The translations under genes were made by a program, and so were the position numbers. From contig JALCQC010000015.1 in assembly GCA_022650895.1 (NCBI GenBank), positions 1 through 56,860 on the forward strand: 56,860 bases of DNA. Reading direction: 5' to 3'. Shown piece by piece: positions 28,223 to 37,527 of this stretch; within the stretch, counting starts at the first letter, position 1, and each line of letters starts with the position of its first letter. A model generated the notes under the pieces. It searched no databases. It was not told the origin of the DNA and was given only the letters and a program-made list of their open reading frames with translations. This DNA comes from Bifidobacteriaceae bacterium. Lineage in GTDB: Bacteria; Actinomycetota; Actinomycetes; Actinomycetales; Bifidobacteriaceae.

Positions 28223-28936
28223 TCACTCCCCCTCTTTACGTGCTACATACTGCGTAATGCCCTCCATCGCGTTGTAAACCTGAACGAGCCCAATGAGAGA
28301 GAACCCGATAAGTGGCAGTAGCAAAGCGGTAAACGGAAGAAAAGCAAAGCACACCAGCAGGATGGCAAGGCTCAGGAGTAGCGAGAGCACGGTGTATGGC
28401 AACCGTAGCTGTACCAAAAGCAGAGAGTTCTTCAAGACGTCCTTCACTCCGAGATCGGTACGAACAACCAAAGGAAACACATATGAGCCCACTGCCACGA
28501 AAAACACCACAAGGATGACACACACTCCGGCAAGGAGAGATCCGCCGGGAACACCTCCCCGCAGATACATCACATATGCAGCAACCGCAAGAGCAACAAG
28601 TCCGATAACGCTCCATCCAGCGGCAGAAGCTCGCTTCCATTCAGAGACGAACGCCGTCCGAAAATCGTAAAAGATGAAGAAGGGACGCCGTTCGATGATG
28701 AGTCCCAACACTCTGCTCATGCCCGCGAGCGCGCAGGGAAGAGTGACAAGAGGAAGACAGGCCACCACGAAAATCATATTGAGGAGTACTAATTTCCCGA
28801 AGTTGAAACGCACCAATTCTGCAAGAAGTCTCACGCCCCTCTTCTCTTTGCGCGGGCGACTACCGTTTTCAGAGCTTTGGGAGGAGGGAAAAGGCTCGTG
28901 CTCGGACGGAGAGCCATGCGCTTCATCTTTTCTCAT
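28223..28936 (-). CDS. DUF624 (YesL-like) membrane protein
   Basis: A 237-residue protein with a polar N-terminal tail of about 40 residues and five to six helices. LLNMIFVVACLPLVTLPCALAGM and FFIFYDFRTAFVSEWKRASAAG are the DUF624/YesL marks. YesL proteins are encoded with CUT1 sugar importers; their job is unknown, perhaps assembly or regulation of the transporter. It follows the second permease by 33 bp and closes the ABC operon. Confidence 0.83.
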   Translation of the reverse strand: MRKDEAHGSPSEHEPFPSSQSSENGSRPRKEKRGVRLLAELVRFNFGKLVLLNMIFVVACLPLVTLPCALAGMSRVLGLIIERRPFFIFYDFRTAFVSEWKRASAAGWSVIGLVALAVAAYVMYLRGGVPGGSLLAGVCVILVVFFVAVGSYVFPLVVRTDLGVKDVLKNSLLLVQLRLPYTVLSLLLSLAILLVCFAFLPFTALLLPLIGFSLIGLVQVYNAMEGITQYVARKEGE

Positions 28937-28969
28937 TGTTCTCCTCCCGATTTCCTGCAGGGAGTATCC

Positions 28970-29839
28970 CTACCCTTTGAGTCCGCTCGTACTCACTCCG
29001 TTCACAAGATACCTCTGGAAGAACAGGAAGATAAGGATAGAGGGAATCAGAGATACACAGCACATGGCGAACATCGCACCGTAGTCGGAGGTGGAACCAG
29101 GATCTGAAAAAAGCTTCAGCGCCAATGCCACCGGGTACTTCTCCGTGTCAGAGACGTACATGAGGGCGGAGAGGAAGTCGTCCCATCTCCACATGAACGA
29201 GAAAATGAAGGAAGTGACAAGGGCTGGTTTCAACAGTGGAAGAATGACGCGGAAAAAAATTCCGTAATAGGAACAACCGTCCAATTTCGCTGCTTCATCC
29301 AAACTCAGGGGAATTCCATCGATGAAATTCATGATGAGATATACGAAGAACCCCTGAATGGCAAAGCAATACGGCACGATGAGCGGCATATAGGAATTTG
29401 TCCACCCGAGTTTTTGATACCACAAGTATTGAGGGACCAGCAGGATCTGGGCAGGCAGCATCATCGTTATCATCATGGCAACGAAGAGCACCTTTCGTCC
29501 ATGAAAATGCAGACGCTTCAACGCATAGGCGACTATTGCAGAGGAGGCAACCGTCCCTACAGTTGCGGTCGTCGCGATGAAGAGCGAGTTACCGAGGTAC
29601 CGCCAGAAGCTGACTCCCGAAAAACCTGCAAACCCGTGGACGTAGTTGTCGAGCGTCCACGTGGAGGGAATGAGCTGTCCGGCTGTGGAAAAGACCGTAT
29701 TCGTGGGCTTGAAGGAGCTGAAGAACATCCAGGCGATCGGATACAGCATCAGCAAAGCGAAGGCGCAGACAAGAACGTGGTACACAATGTGGCGCTGATG
29801 TCCATGACGCGCTGTCGAATGACTCACTGCCATGCTCAT
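28970..29839 (-). CDS. ABC transporter permease, MalG-type (carbohydrate)
   Basis: A 289-residue permease with six helices. SSFKPTNTVFST after helix 1 and DEAAKLDGCSYYGIFFRVILPLLKPA (the EAA docking loop) are characteristic. The start overlaps the previous permease stop by four bases (ATGA). It works with that permease and the binding protein at 30792-32090. Confidence 0.92.
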   Translation of the reverse strand: MSMAVSHSTARHGHQRHIVYHVLVCAFALLMLYPIAWMFFSSFKPTNTVFSTAGQLIPSTWTLDNYVHGFAGFSGVSFWRYLGNSLFIATTATVGTVASSAIVAYALKRLHFHGRKVLFVAMMITMMLPAQILLVPQYLWYQKLGWTNSYMPLIVPYCFAIQGFFVYLIMNFIDGIPLSLDEAAKLDGCSYYGIFFRVILPLLKPALVTSFIFSFMWRWDDFLSALMYVSDTEKYPVALALKLFSDPGSTSDYGAMFAMCCVSLIPSILIFLFFQRYLVNGVSTSGLKG

Positions 29840-30795
29840 TTCATCTTCTCCTCATAGACCCAGAACCGTTTCGTAGCAAACAACAGAAGAGTGAAAACAC
29901 CCACTATCAACAGCATCACCCATGCCATGGCCGCTCCATAACCCGCTTGGTAATAGGTAAATGATGTGTTATACATATGCACCATGTAGAACAGGGTCGT
30001 GTTGAGCGGCTTTCCCTGCGTAATGATGTAGCACTGAGTGAATGCCAGAAAGCCACTGATCATCTGCATGATGAGGTTGAAGAAAATCGTCGGCGTCAGT
30101 AAGGGCATGGTGATGTCCTTGAATCGGCGCCATGAACCCGCACCGTCCATGCTGGCTGCTTCGTAAAGTTCTGTCGGTATTTGTTTGAGTGCGGCAAGGA
30201 AAATCAACATGGAGGATCCAAATTGCCACACCGACAGGGTGATAAGCGTCCAGATGGCCGTTCTTGGATCTCCCAACCACGAGAAGTGCGAGTTAATGCC
30301 AAAAAGACCCAGCACTGAATTGATGACGCCGTCCTGAGCGAACATGCGTCGCCACAAGATTGCTACAGCCACCGATCCTCCAAGAATCGAAGGAAGATAA
30401 TAGGCTATTCGGTAGAAGCCGGTCAATCTTGTCTGTCGCTGCAAGAGCAGGGCCACGGCAAGCGCGAACCCCAACTTTAATGGCACTGAAATCACGGCGA
30501 AGAGCAAAGTCACCCACAGAGACTGCCAAAAGAGTGGGTCATCGGTAAACATGGTGATGTAGTTTTTCAATCCCACCCACTGCGGAGACGCCACAATACT
30601 GTAGTCCGTAAAGGAGTAGAACAGGGACAGCACCATGGGAACAACCATAAACGCCAGAAAACCAATGATGAAGGGCAGCGAGCACACCACACCTGCCACA
30701 GATTCACGGTTGAAAAAGCGCACCAACTTTTGTTTCCACGTCAATTTTTCCTCGTCCATGTCTTCCACCAAACCCATCAACGAATGCAGCCTCAT
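29836..30795 (-). CDS. ABC transporter permease, MalF/UgpA-type (carbohydrate)
   Basis: A 319-residue permease with six helices; the EAA loop is YEAASMDGAGSWRRFKDITMP. The ATG at 30795 overlaps the stop of the binding-protein gene (ATGA) but has no ribosome site of its own; an internal ATG at 30759 (MDEEKLTWKQK) has GGTGGAAG in place and may be the main start. Second gene of the binding protein-permease-permease-DUF624 operon. Confidence 0.9.
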   Translation of the reverse strand: MRLHSLMGLVEDMDEEKLTWKQKLVRFFNRESVAGVVCSLPFIIGFLAFMVVPMVLSLFYSFTDYSIVASPQWVGLKNYITMFTDDPLFWQSLWVTLLFAVISVPLKLGFALAVALLLQRQTRLTGFYRIAYYLPSILGGSVAVAILWRRMFAQDGVINSVLGLFGINSHFSWLGDPRTAIWTLITLSVWQFGSSMLIFLAALKQIPTELYEAASMDGAGSWRRFKDITMPLLTPTIFFNLIMQMISGFLAFTQCYIITQGKPLNTTLFYMVHMYNTSFTYYQAGYGAAMAWVMLLIVGVFTLLLFATKRFWVYEEKMK

Positions 30796-32090
30796 CGATT
30801 GAGCGCTGCGCTTGCCTGTGAAATGAACTTCTCCGCCGCTTGCTTGGCATCCAGTCGCTTGTAAAGAATCTCTTCCTGAACCGACGGCATAATGGAGGAA
30901 TTGATCTGCGAAGATTTCTCTGGCATCGGAGCGCTGATAGTTGAACTGTTCGGCTCCACTACCTTCCGCAGATACTCAATCGCAGTGAGATCGGATTCCC
31001 CGAGTCCTTCCTTGATCACGGCATACATTTTGTTATTGATCGGTACTCCGCGATCGGTTCCCATGATCTTGTTCGCTTGAGCATTATTGACATAGAAATC
31101 AATCCACCGTGCAGCCAGCTCAGGGTTCTTGCAGTTCTTCGTGATCGCCCAGTACATGGAGGGATGCACATAGTTCGATTTTTTGATATTGGACGATGGC
31201 CATGTCGTCAGCGCTAATTTATCCCCATTTGTCACCAGCGACTGCAGAGACGGCAAGGAATTCGACCATCCGAAATTGCACCATGAACGATGTGCGGCAT
31301 CGGAATAAGCGATTAATGGATCTTGGTTGATAGCGCTGAGACTGATCTCAGTGAAAACTGTGGGATCGAGGTGCCATCCCTCATCAATGCCTTTTTGAAA
31401 CATCGCAAAATATGGTTCGATCTGGGATTCATCGGTCACATTCAGCTGTCCATTTTTGAAAAGTTCCTTGCCTTCCCCACGCAATAAGTACTGCAGCACA
31501 AAAACGTCACGGTAATAACCGGCATTCGTCTTCACCCCCGACGCCTCGTAAACCTCACGGCAGATATCTATGAAATCGTCCCATGTCCAGTTTTTGGGAA
31601 TGGTTATTCCCAATGAGTCCAATAGTGTTTTGTCATACATCAACGCAGGTGCGTTCAGACCTGAACTAACAGCGTAGAGGTTTCCCTCCTCAGATCTCCC
31701 CGCATCCACCGTAGCTTTGCTTACCTCGGAAAGATCTAGTGTTCCCGCATCGACATACGGTTGAAGATCTATCAGCAGATCATTGTCCGCATATTGGCTG
31801 AAATAAGGAGAGTCCATGGCAATGATGTCTGGCATTTGATCCCCTGATGCGCCCGTGGCCAATTTTTGCCAGTAGTCACTGTATTGGGAGAATTGTCCGT
31901 CGATTTTTACCCCTGGATTCTCTTTTTCGAAGAGTTTATCCACTTGGGCCTGCTTGTCGTTACGATCCTGGGATCCCCACCACGCGATGGTGAGGTGTTC
32001 ACCATCTGCAGACGTCTGCGTTGACTGTCCACACGCTGAGACGGAACAGAGGAATCCGATGGACGCAACTATGGCAAAGGCCCTGCGCAT
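30792..32090 (-). CDS. Carbohydrate ABC transporter substrate-binding lipoprotein
   Basis: A 432-residue family 1 extracellular binding protein. The start at 32090 is chosen over the longer frame because it gives a lipoprotein signal MRRAFAIVASIGFLCSVSAC (Cys20) and AAAGGTGA precedes it. LTIAWWGSQDRNDKQAQV and KLATGASGDQMPDIIAMDSP are typical of CUT1 sugar-binding proteins. Anchored outside the membrane, it delivers an oligosaccharide to the two permeases. Divergent from an AraC regulator, with a conserved 31-bp motif in the shared promoter that also occurs upstream of the GH42 gene, so galactoside is the likely ligand. Confidence 0.92.
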   Translation of the reverse strand: MRRAFAIVASIGFLCSVSACGQSTQTSADGEHLTIAWWGSQDRNDKQAQVDKLFEKENPGVKIDGQFSQYSDYWQKLATGASGDQMPDIIAMDSPYFSQYADNDLLIDLQPYVDAGTLDLSEVSKATVDAGRSEEGNLYAVSSGLNAPALMYDKTLLDSLGITIPKNWTWDDFIDICREVYEASGVKTNAGYYRDVFVLQYLLRGEGKELFKNGQLNVTDESQIEPYFAMFQKGIDEGWHLDPTVFTEISLSAINQDPLIAYSDAAHRSWCNFGWSNSLPSLQSLVTNGDKLALTTWPSSNIKKSNYVHPSMYWAITKNCKNPELAARWIDFYVNNAQANKIMGTDRGVPINNKMYAVIKEGLGESDLTAIEYLRKVVEPNSSTISAPMPEKSSQINSSIMPSVQEEILYKRLDAKQAAEKFISQASAALNR

Positions 32091-32220
32091 GAAAGTCACC
32101 TTTGCCCCTTTCGCCACTTGGCGCCGCTTGTCAATGAAGAGATTGCATACAGCAAGAGCACTACCACCCTTTCGCAATGATAAAATCATCACCGATTGGT
32201 GACTATACGAGAAGCTATCT

Positions 32221-32251
32221 AATATTGACTTCAAAGTATCCATTGTTGAGT
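32221..32251. promoter_or_regulatory. Conserved 31-bp motif, copy A (candidate AraC site)
   Basis: AATATTGACTTC, then TATC, ATT and TTGAGT are shared in position with 37424-37454 (25 of 31 identical). It lies in the gap between the divergent binding-protein and AraC genes, 131 bp from the former start and 79 bp from the latter, and has the same orientation to the minus-strand operon as copy B has to GH42. A TATAGT minus-strand -10 candidate lies just downstream. Confidence 0.55.
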
Positions 32252-32329
32252 CGTCCAGTGCGCCATCTCCTCATCGAGGAACGATGCCTTCACTCGATCG
32301 AAACTTCCCATACCGTGAAGGAAAAGCTG

Positions 32330-33205
32330 ATGATCAATCCGCAGACACCTGTGTTCGTAAGTACCATGGACAGCGATCGGTTCGAAGTCTTCCATTCATA
32401 CATTCCTGTTGAAGAGGGGTTACGTCTTCACACGCACGACCACTATGAGATCAATTGCATCCTCGACGGCAGCAGTATCTTCTACATCGATGGCAAGGAA
32501 TATGAAAGTTCCCCCGGAACGGTATTCCTCATCAGTCCCGGCGCCATACACAACGTTGTGAAAGAGACGTCTCTGCGCTACGAACGCATCTACCTGCACA
32601 TCAACAAGGAGTATCTCGCCTCACGTTCCACTCCTAACACCGATCTGACCTCCTGTTTCCGCTCATACGAAAAACCGGCTAATCGCGTGATCTCCTCAGA
32701 GCCTCTCAGACTCCGAAAATTCCTCGACCCACTGCTTCATCTTCCGACTCAGGACTACGGCAGTGACATGCACTACGAACAGCGGTTCCTTGACTTTATG
32801 CTCATGATCAACGAAGCCGTTCTGGGAAATGGCAAAAATACCGTTCTCGAGAACAAGGCATCCGAGCGCCCCCGTCTCATCACCGATGTGGTTCGCTACG
32901 TCGATGAGCATCTCGCCGGAGATCTCTCTCTGGACACCATCGCTACTCAGTGCTTCGTCAACAAGTACTACCTGTCCCGCGAATTCAAGAAGGAAATGGG
33001 GTTGAATCTCAGTCGCTTCATTCTTCTCCGACGGCTCCAGTACAGCAAATGGCTCCTCCCACGGCGAGAATCTGCCAAGAAAGTCTACCGTTCGTGCGGA
33101 TTCAAGTCATACACGCATTTCCTGCGCTGCTTCCAAAATGAATTCCATATGACCACCACTGAATACCTCGAGAAGGTCAGGAAACCCACTACACTCCCCC
33201 GCTGA
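32330..33205 (+). CDS. AraC family transcriptional regulator
   Basis: A 291-residue regulator. The start at 32330 (MINPQTPVFV) has AAGGAAA upstream; the longer frame overlaps the promoter. An N-terminal cupin (LRLHTHDHYEINCILDGSSIFYIDGKEY, with SPGTVFLISPGAIHN) should bind a sugar. The C-terminal pair of helix-turn-helices reads DLSLDTIATQCFVNKYYLSREFKKEMG and KKVYRSCGFKSYTHFLRCFQNEF. AraC proteins of this shape activate sugar operons. It faces the ABC operon and is followed, convergently, by the permease of the GH42 operon; the conserved motif links both. Confidence 0.92.
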   Translation: MINPQTPVFVSTMDSDRFEVFHSYIPVEEGLRLHTHDHYEINCILDGSSIFYIDGKEYESSPGTVFLISPGAIHNVVKETSLRYERIYLHINKEYLASRSTPNTDLTSCFRSYEKPANRVISSEPLRLRKFLDPLLHLPTQDYGSDMHYEQRFLDFMLMINEAVLGNGKNTVLENKASERPRLITDVVRYVDEHLAGDLSLDTIATQCFVNKYYLSREFKKEMGLNLSRFILLRRLQYSKWLLPRRESAKKVYRSCGFKSYTHFLRCFQNEFHMTTTEYLEKVRKPTTLPR

Positions 33206-33239
33206 AGACAAAGTCCGCTGTGACTTCTGTTATGAGTTT

Positions 33240-33275
33240 GTCTGAGGGAACCGGAAACACTCCGACCCCTCAGAC
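33240..33275. terminator. Possible hairpin between convergent araC and GPH genes
   Basis: GTCTGAGGG (33240-33248) pairs perfectly with CCCTCAGAC (33267-33275) across 18 bases. It lies between two convergent stops but lacks a clear T run, so it may be a weak two-way terminator. Confidence 0.4.
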
Positions 33276-33304
33276 ATCGAGTTCCTTCTCGAATGAATCA
33301 GAAA

Positions 33305-34744
33305 TTACTCAGCTGCATTGTTGATTTCCTTGAGCTTGGCGCTCACCTCATCAACCTTCTTCTTTCCAAGCGGATACCAGAAGATCAGCAGAAGAGCACC
33401 AATGATCATCAGGATCGCAGGAATCAGAGTAGCGACAGTGAACAGCCCGTCCAAGACGCTTGCGGACTGCTTGGTGCTACCTGTGGTCGACGACTGAAAA
33501 CCGATGGCGGCAAGAGCCAGACCACTGATGACACCCATGAGGGTCTGTGCTAGCTTACGGCCGAACATGTTGGCGCTGAAGATGGTCCCATCTTCACGCA
33601 AGCCAGTCGCATACTGATGGTAGTCCACCACATCACCCATGAAGGCCCACACCATCACGTTGAACGCGGAGAAGCACAGAGTCGCAAGGAAGGTCATGAC
33701 CAGGTAAACCCACGGATTCGTGATATGAAGCAGGAAAATGACGATGTAGATGGCTGCAGAAGCAAGCAGCATAGTGGAGACTGCTTCTTTCTTCCCGAAG
33801 CGCTTGGTCGCAGCGCGAGCTACAGGTGCCAAAAGCAGTGTGGTGGCGTAGTTGAAGAGAAGGGCAATGGACAGAGTCGCCGTGTTATTGAAATACGACG
33901 TGTACATGTAGCTCGTCATGGAGGAGATGAGACTGGTCGCGCACACAATCACGATCTCGGCGCAGATGAAGGACAGCAATGCGCGGTTCTTGAACATTGA
34001 CTTGAAAACGACGGAAAGCTTTACCTTCTCCTTGTGATCGACGACGATACGCTCGGTAGTGAGGTGATACATCAGCGTCATCAATGCCAGAGCAATGGCA
34101 GCGCACACGATAGCAGCGATAAAGAGAGTATTCCCGTTCAGAACCTTGGTACCGTCGGCAGCAGTGGAATAGACGATGAAGGGAAGAATGAAGCCAACAC
34201 CGCCTGCACCAAAAGCAGAGCCGATGTTGCGGAACACTGACAGTGAGGTGCGGTCATCCGGATCGGCGGACAGTGTCGCCGCCATCGACCCGTATGGCAT
34301 GTTGTAGCAGGAAAGGCAAGCGGCATAGCAGAAAGCCGCAATGCAAAGGTACACGATGCGTCCGCTCATCGGCAACGCATTGGCGAACGGCGCGATGCAC
34401 ATGAGAATGGCAACGGCGAGAGGCCACTTCATCACACGAATCCACGGATGGAAACGCCCCTTCTTGCCGAGCTTGTGAGTATCGACTAAACGTCCTGCGA
34501 TGACATCAGTGAAGGCACCGATAACGGTGGTCAGTGTCAGGATGAGCCCGGAAACCGCAGGCGCGATGCCCAAGAAGTTTGTGTAGAAGATGGACTGGAA
34601 CGACGCCAACACACCCATCATCATGGTGGTACCGAAATCACCAAGGGCATATCCAATCTTGTCCCTCACACCGAAGGGCTTGACTGGCCCTCCATTGAGT
34701 TTTTCTGCCAAGTTTTCCTCAGCTGATTGAGCGACTGCACTCAT
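33305..34744 (-). CDS. GPH family glycoside:cation symporter (galactoside permease)
   Basis: A 479-residue, 12-helix transporter of the melibiose/lactose-raffinose type. FGVRDKIGYALGDFGTTMMMG and GAFTDVIAGRLVDTHKLGKKGRFHPWI hold the family cation-site region in helix 2 and the motif-A-like loop. SVLDGLFTVATLIPAILMI marks the last helices. It starts 19 bp after the GH42 gene on the same strand, so it should be co-expressed and import a galactoside for that enzyme. A good ribosome site (AAGGAG) lies ten bases upstream. Confidence 0.9.
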   Translation of the reverse strand: MSAVAQSAEENLAEKLNGGPVKPFGVRDKIGYALGDFGTTMMMGVLASFQSIFYTNFLGIAPAVSGLILTLTTVIGAFTDVIAGRLVDTHKLGKKGRFHPWIRVMKWPLAVAILMCIAPFANALPMSGRIVYLCIAAFCYAACLSCYNMPYGSMAATLSADPDDRTSLSVFRNIGSAFGAGGVGFILPFIVYSTAADGTKVLNGNTLFIAAIVCAAIALALMTLMYHLTTERIVVDHKEKVKLSVVFKSMFKNRALLSFICAEIVIVCATSLISSMTSYMYTSYFNNTATLSIALLFNYATTLLLAPVARAATKRFGKKEAVSTMLLASAAIYIVIFLLHITNPWVYLVMTFLATLCFSAFNVMVWAFMGDVVDYHQYATGLREDGTIFSANMFGRKLAQTLMGVISGLALAAIGFQSSTTGSTKQSASVLDGLFTVATLIPAILMIIGALLLIFWYPLGKKKVDEVSAKLKEINNAAE

Positions 34745-34763
34745 TTTGTTTTATTCTCCTTCT

Positions 34764-37334
34764 TCACTTGATAAAAGACAGCATTGTGTACTGGAACTTG
34801 CCAAGATGGTGGTTTCCAAGTGTGAGCCTGTTCCCATCAGCGTCGGTAGCTTCCCGATTCAGGTCAAACTCAGTGTCGTGATCACACATGTTGGCGATGT
34901 AGAGCTGAATCTCCCTCTCGTTCTCCCGACGGAATTTGAAGACACCCTCCGGCACATGCATCAACTGGGCGTCTGCGTCGAATGGACGAACCTCCCGATC
35001 CACCAGTGCATCCCAGAAGGGGCCGGTGGGAGAATCGGCAGGAATCCCACCTATATAGACGACATTCCCATGACGCGCTAACACTGTACGACCCTCGCCA
35101 ATATCACTGTTAACAACGAAACCCTCAAGGGTTTCCTTCGGCTCAAACAAGGTGACGAGACCTGTGAAGGCCTCCGTCTCGCCATTGATAGTAACGGCGG
35201 TCTCAGTGCGTGAATCCGCAGAGAGATACTGCACCACCTTGTCGATTCCCAACCACTGACCTACCGCGCCAAGACCGTTGTCAAGATTCCATGACATTTC
35301 TTCGGTTCTATCACCGGTCATCGGTCCAAGAATGAGCTTCCCTCCCGCTGCTGAGAACTCTTTCATCTTGGTTAGCAGCTCAGGTGACACGGCACGTACA
35401 AACGGAACGAGCACACACGAATAGTCGTTGAAGTCAGCGTTTTCCTGAATGAGTTCCACGCTGATGCCCCGGCTTGTGAGCGCATGATAGAATTCCGTGA
35501 CCATGTTCTTGAAGTTGTAAATGCCACCATTTTCCACGTTGTAAGCACGTCGCGCCTCGTCGGAATACACCATGGCAATCTTCGAACGCACAATGTGCGT
35601 CGAGTCCATGAAGGGCTTGTACTTCTCCAATGAGCGCTGACTTTCCAACACATCCTCATAGCCCAAGTCCGGAGTCCCGGCCGCCGTCACCACTGCGCTA
35701 TGAGGCTGTTCAACACCGTAGGCCTGTCCACGGTAAAGCCAGTAGAGGAAGGACTTAAGGCCCGATGCGTAACCGAGGAAAGTTTCCGTCTGTATGAAAC
35801 CTGCTGGATGAGGAAGAGCATAATTGCCGGTGTAGCCGACATGTGAAGCGCACGTCTCCAAGAGCATAAATTCGTTGCCAGGGATGACATTACGCCATAG
35901 CGCCAGATTCATTGGGAACATCCATGGAGTCTTGGAATTCGGATAGGTATCGAAACCAACGACGTCCAACTGGTTGAACAGATCGTAGTTGCGCAGATTG
36001 AAATTCGTTGAGGTGTTATGAGTCAAAGGAACCGTGGCCTCCGACAACAGAATCTGCGAAACTCCCGACGCGAACTCGTTGAGCGTGTCCGAGGTAAAGG
36101 TGCGGAAGGCATAATCGAGTCCGGAATTATGAGCAAATGGCGTTGTAGTAGGCATCACCACATCATCAAAGGAGTCATACCGTTCACTCCAGATGTTGGT
36201 CCCCCACTTTTCATTCATGGTGCCTACATCGGAATACGTGGATTTGAGCCAGCGCGGCCACAAGCGAGCACACGTCTCACAATAACAACGGTCCACGTGG
36301 CACTTGAACTCGTTGTCCAGCTGAATGGCGACCACGTTGTCATGCTTTCGAACTACCTGCGCGATGCGATAAGTCAGTTCGTAGACCTTACGCCTAAAAT
36401 CAGGATTGTTGGTGCAGACATGCTGCCGAGAACCGTGTTCCTCTACGGTTCCATCGGCATTGACGATTCTGGCTTCCGGATGCTTCACCGTAAACCAGCG
36501 CGGAGGGGTGGGGGAAGGAATTCCCAACACAACCTTGAGGGAATGTTCCTCGTATCGATCGAGGAGGTTCTCCAGATAAGTCATGTCATAGACACCATCT
36601 TCTGGCTCGAGTTTGCTCCAGAAGAACTCGCCAATACGGACGGCATTCATGCCAATCTCATGCGCATGCTCCATGTCGTGAGTGTTGGTGTCCTCACTCC
36701 ACATCTCGGGATACATCGAAGCCCCATAGAAGTAGTCGTCGAACATCTGGCCAGCAAAATAACGGCGAATGATCCAGCTCTTCACGAACCCGCACAGCAT
36801 ATCGGCACTTGTGGCCCCAAAACGCAGCACATTGTCCTTGCCAGGAAGAGTCTCAAGCATCTCTGAATGTTCCTGCTCGCCGGTTCGCTGATACCACGAC
36901 ATGGCATAGTGGAACAGATCCAGAACCTTAAGTCGTAGCTGCCGCGCAACATACAGCACCTGCATGTCGCGTTGTGTCATGAAGGCGAGATCAGGATCAT
37001 CTGTATGGAAATACGGCAAGGCGGTGCACAAGACGGCCTGTGCACCCTTGTTGCGTACCCCGGATACAAGTTCTTCGATATCCGCCGACAGAAGTTCTGA
37101 ATCCTCGGAGAACCCGAAGCCGAGAAACACAATGTCATTCGCATTCAGACTCAGAGTTGCCAGTTGTCCCTCCGCCACAGCTTCAACAGCGACTGTCTCG
37201 CCGGCGGATACAGCTAGTGCACTCTGTGAGAGAGTATCCGCACTTGCCGAGCTCACAACATCCTGAAGGCTTCGTGACAGTTGTTCATAGTCAAACTGGA
37301 CGGGATTGGCCCCACCCACAACATAGACATTCAT
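34764..37334 (-). CDS. GH42 beta-galactosidase with N-terminal degenerate SGNH-like domain
   Basis: An 856-residue protein, about 150 longer than usual GH42. Residues 1-205 resemble an SGNH/rhamnogalacturonan acetylesterase fold (SADIEELVSGVRNKGAQAVLCTALPYF, then DMQVLYVARQLRLKVLDLFHY) but the catalytic Ser block reads VVGGANP and the Asp-His block DNVLRFGA, so it lacks the triad. From residue 206 (YGASMYPEMW) the GH42 barrel begins: acid/base Glu342 in IQLDNEF, nucleophile Glu493 in LLETCAS, zinc cysteines in CYCETCARLW. The C-terminal flavodoxin-like trimer domain and beta domain are present. No signal peptide. First gene of the operon with the GPH permease, with the conserved motif 90 bp upstream. 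Confidence 0.88.
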   Translation of the reverse strand: MNVYVVGGANPVQFDYEQLSRSLQDVVSSASADTLSQSALAVSAGETVAVEAVAEGQLATLSLNANDIVFLGFGFSEDSELLSADIEELVSGVRNKGAQAVLCTALPYFHTDDPDLAFMTQRDMQVLYVARQLRLKVLDLFHYAMSWYQRTGEQEHSEMLETLPGKDNVLRFGATSADMLCGFVKSWIIRRYFAGQMFDDYFYGASMYPEMWSEDTNTHDMEHAHEIGMNAVRIGEFFWSKLEPEDGVYDMTYLENLLDRYEEHSLKVVLGIPSPTPPRWFTVKHPEARIVNADGTVEEHGSRQHVCTNNPDFRRKVYELTYRIAQVVRKHDNVVAIQLDNEFKCHVDRCYCETCARLWPRWLKSTYSDVGTMNEKWGTNIWSERYDSFDDVVMPTTTPFAHNSGLDYAFRTFTSDTLNEFASGVSQILLSEATVPLTHNTSTNFNLRNYDLFNQLDVVGFDTYPNSKTPWMFPMNLALWRNVIPGNEFMLLETCASHVGYTGNYALPHPAGFIQTETFLGYASGLKSFLYWLYRGQAYGVEQPHSAVVTAAGTPDLGYEDVLESQRSLEKYKPFMDSTHIVRSKIAMVYSDEARRAYNVENGGIYNFKNMVTEFYHALTSRGISVELIQENADFNDYSCVLVPFVRAVSPELLTKMKEFSAAGGKLILGPMTGDRTEEMSWNLDNGLGAVGQWLGIDKVVQYLSADSRTETAVTINGETEAFTGLVTLFEPKETLEGFVVNSDIGEGRTVLARHGNVVYIGGIPADSPTGPFWDALVDREVRPFDADAQLMHVPEGVFKFRRENEREIQLYIANMCDHDTEFDLNREATDADGNRLTLGNHHLGKFQYTMLSFIK

Positions 37335-37423
37335 AAAAGCCCCTTTGCATCAGTGCGCATCTTTGCGGCGCACATGGCAATCTTAAGGACTCAAAAGAGA
37401 ACAAAAACTATCATAAAGTGTCA

Positions 37424-37454
37424 AATATTGACTTCTGGCTATCTATTCTTGAGT
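37424..37454. promoter_or_regulatory. Conserved 31-bp motif, copy B (candidate AraC site) upstream of GH42
   Basis: Matches 32221-32251 at 25 of 31 positions, in the same orientation to a minus-strand operon. It is the main feature of the 193-bp gap between GH42 and murB. On the minus strand a TATGAT/GATAGT -10 candidate follows. A second, inverted CAATATT lies at 37459-37465. Confidence 0.55.
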
Positions 37455-37527
37455 GCTCAATATTCAGCAGTCAGTGCCTCAAATGAAGAATTCCTTCCAT
37501 CATTGCTACGACGATCCATTCCTTCGC

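Noticed and set aside
32091-32329. Open frames extending the binding protein and AraC gene over their shared promoter
   Set aside because: The starts at 32090 and 32330 have ribosome sites and give a proper lipoprotein signal and cupin N-terminus.
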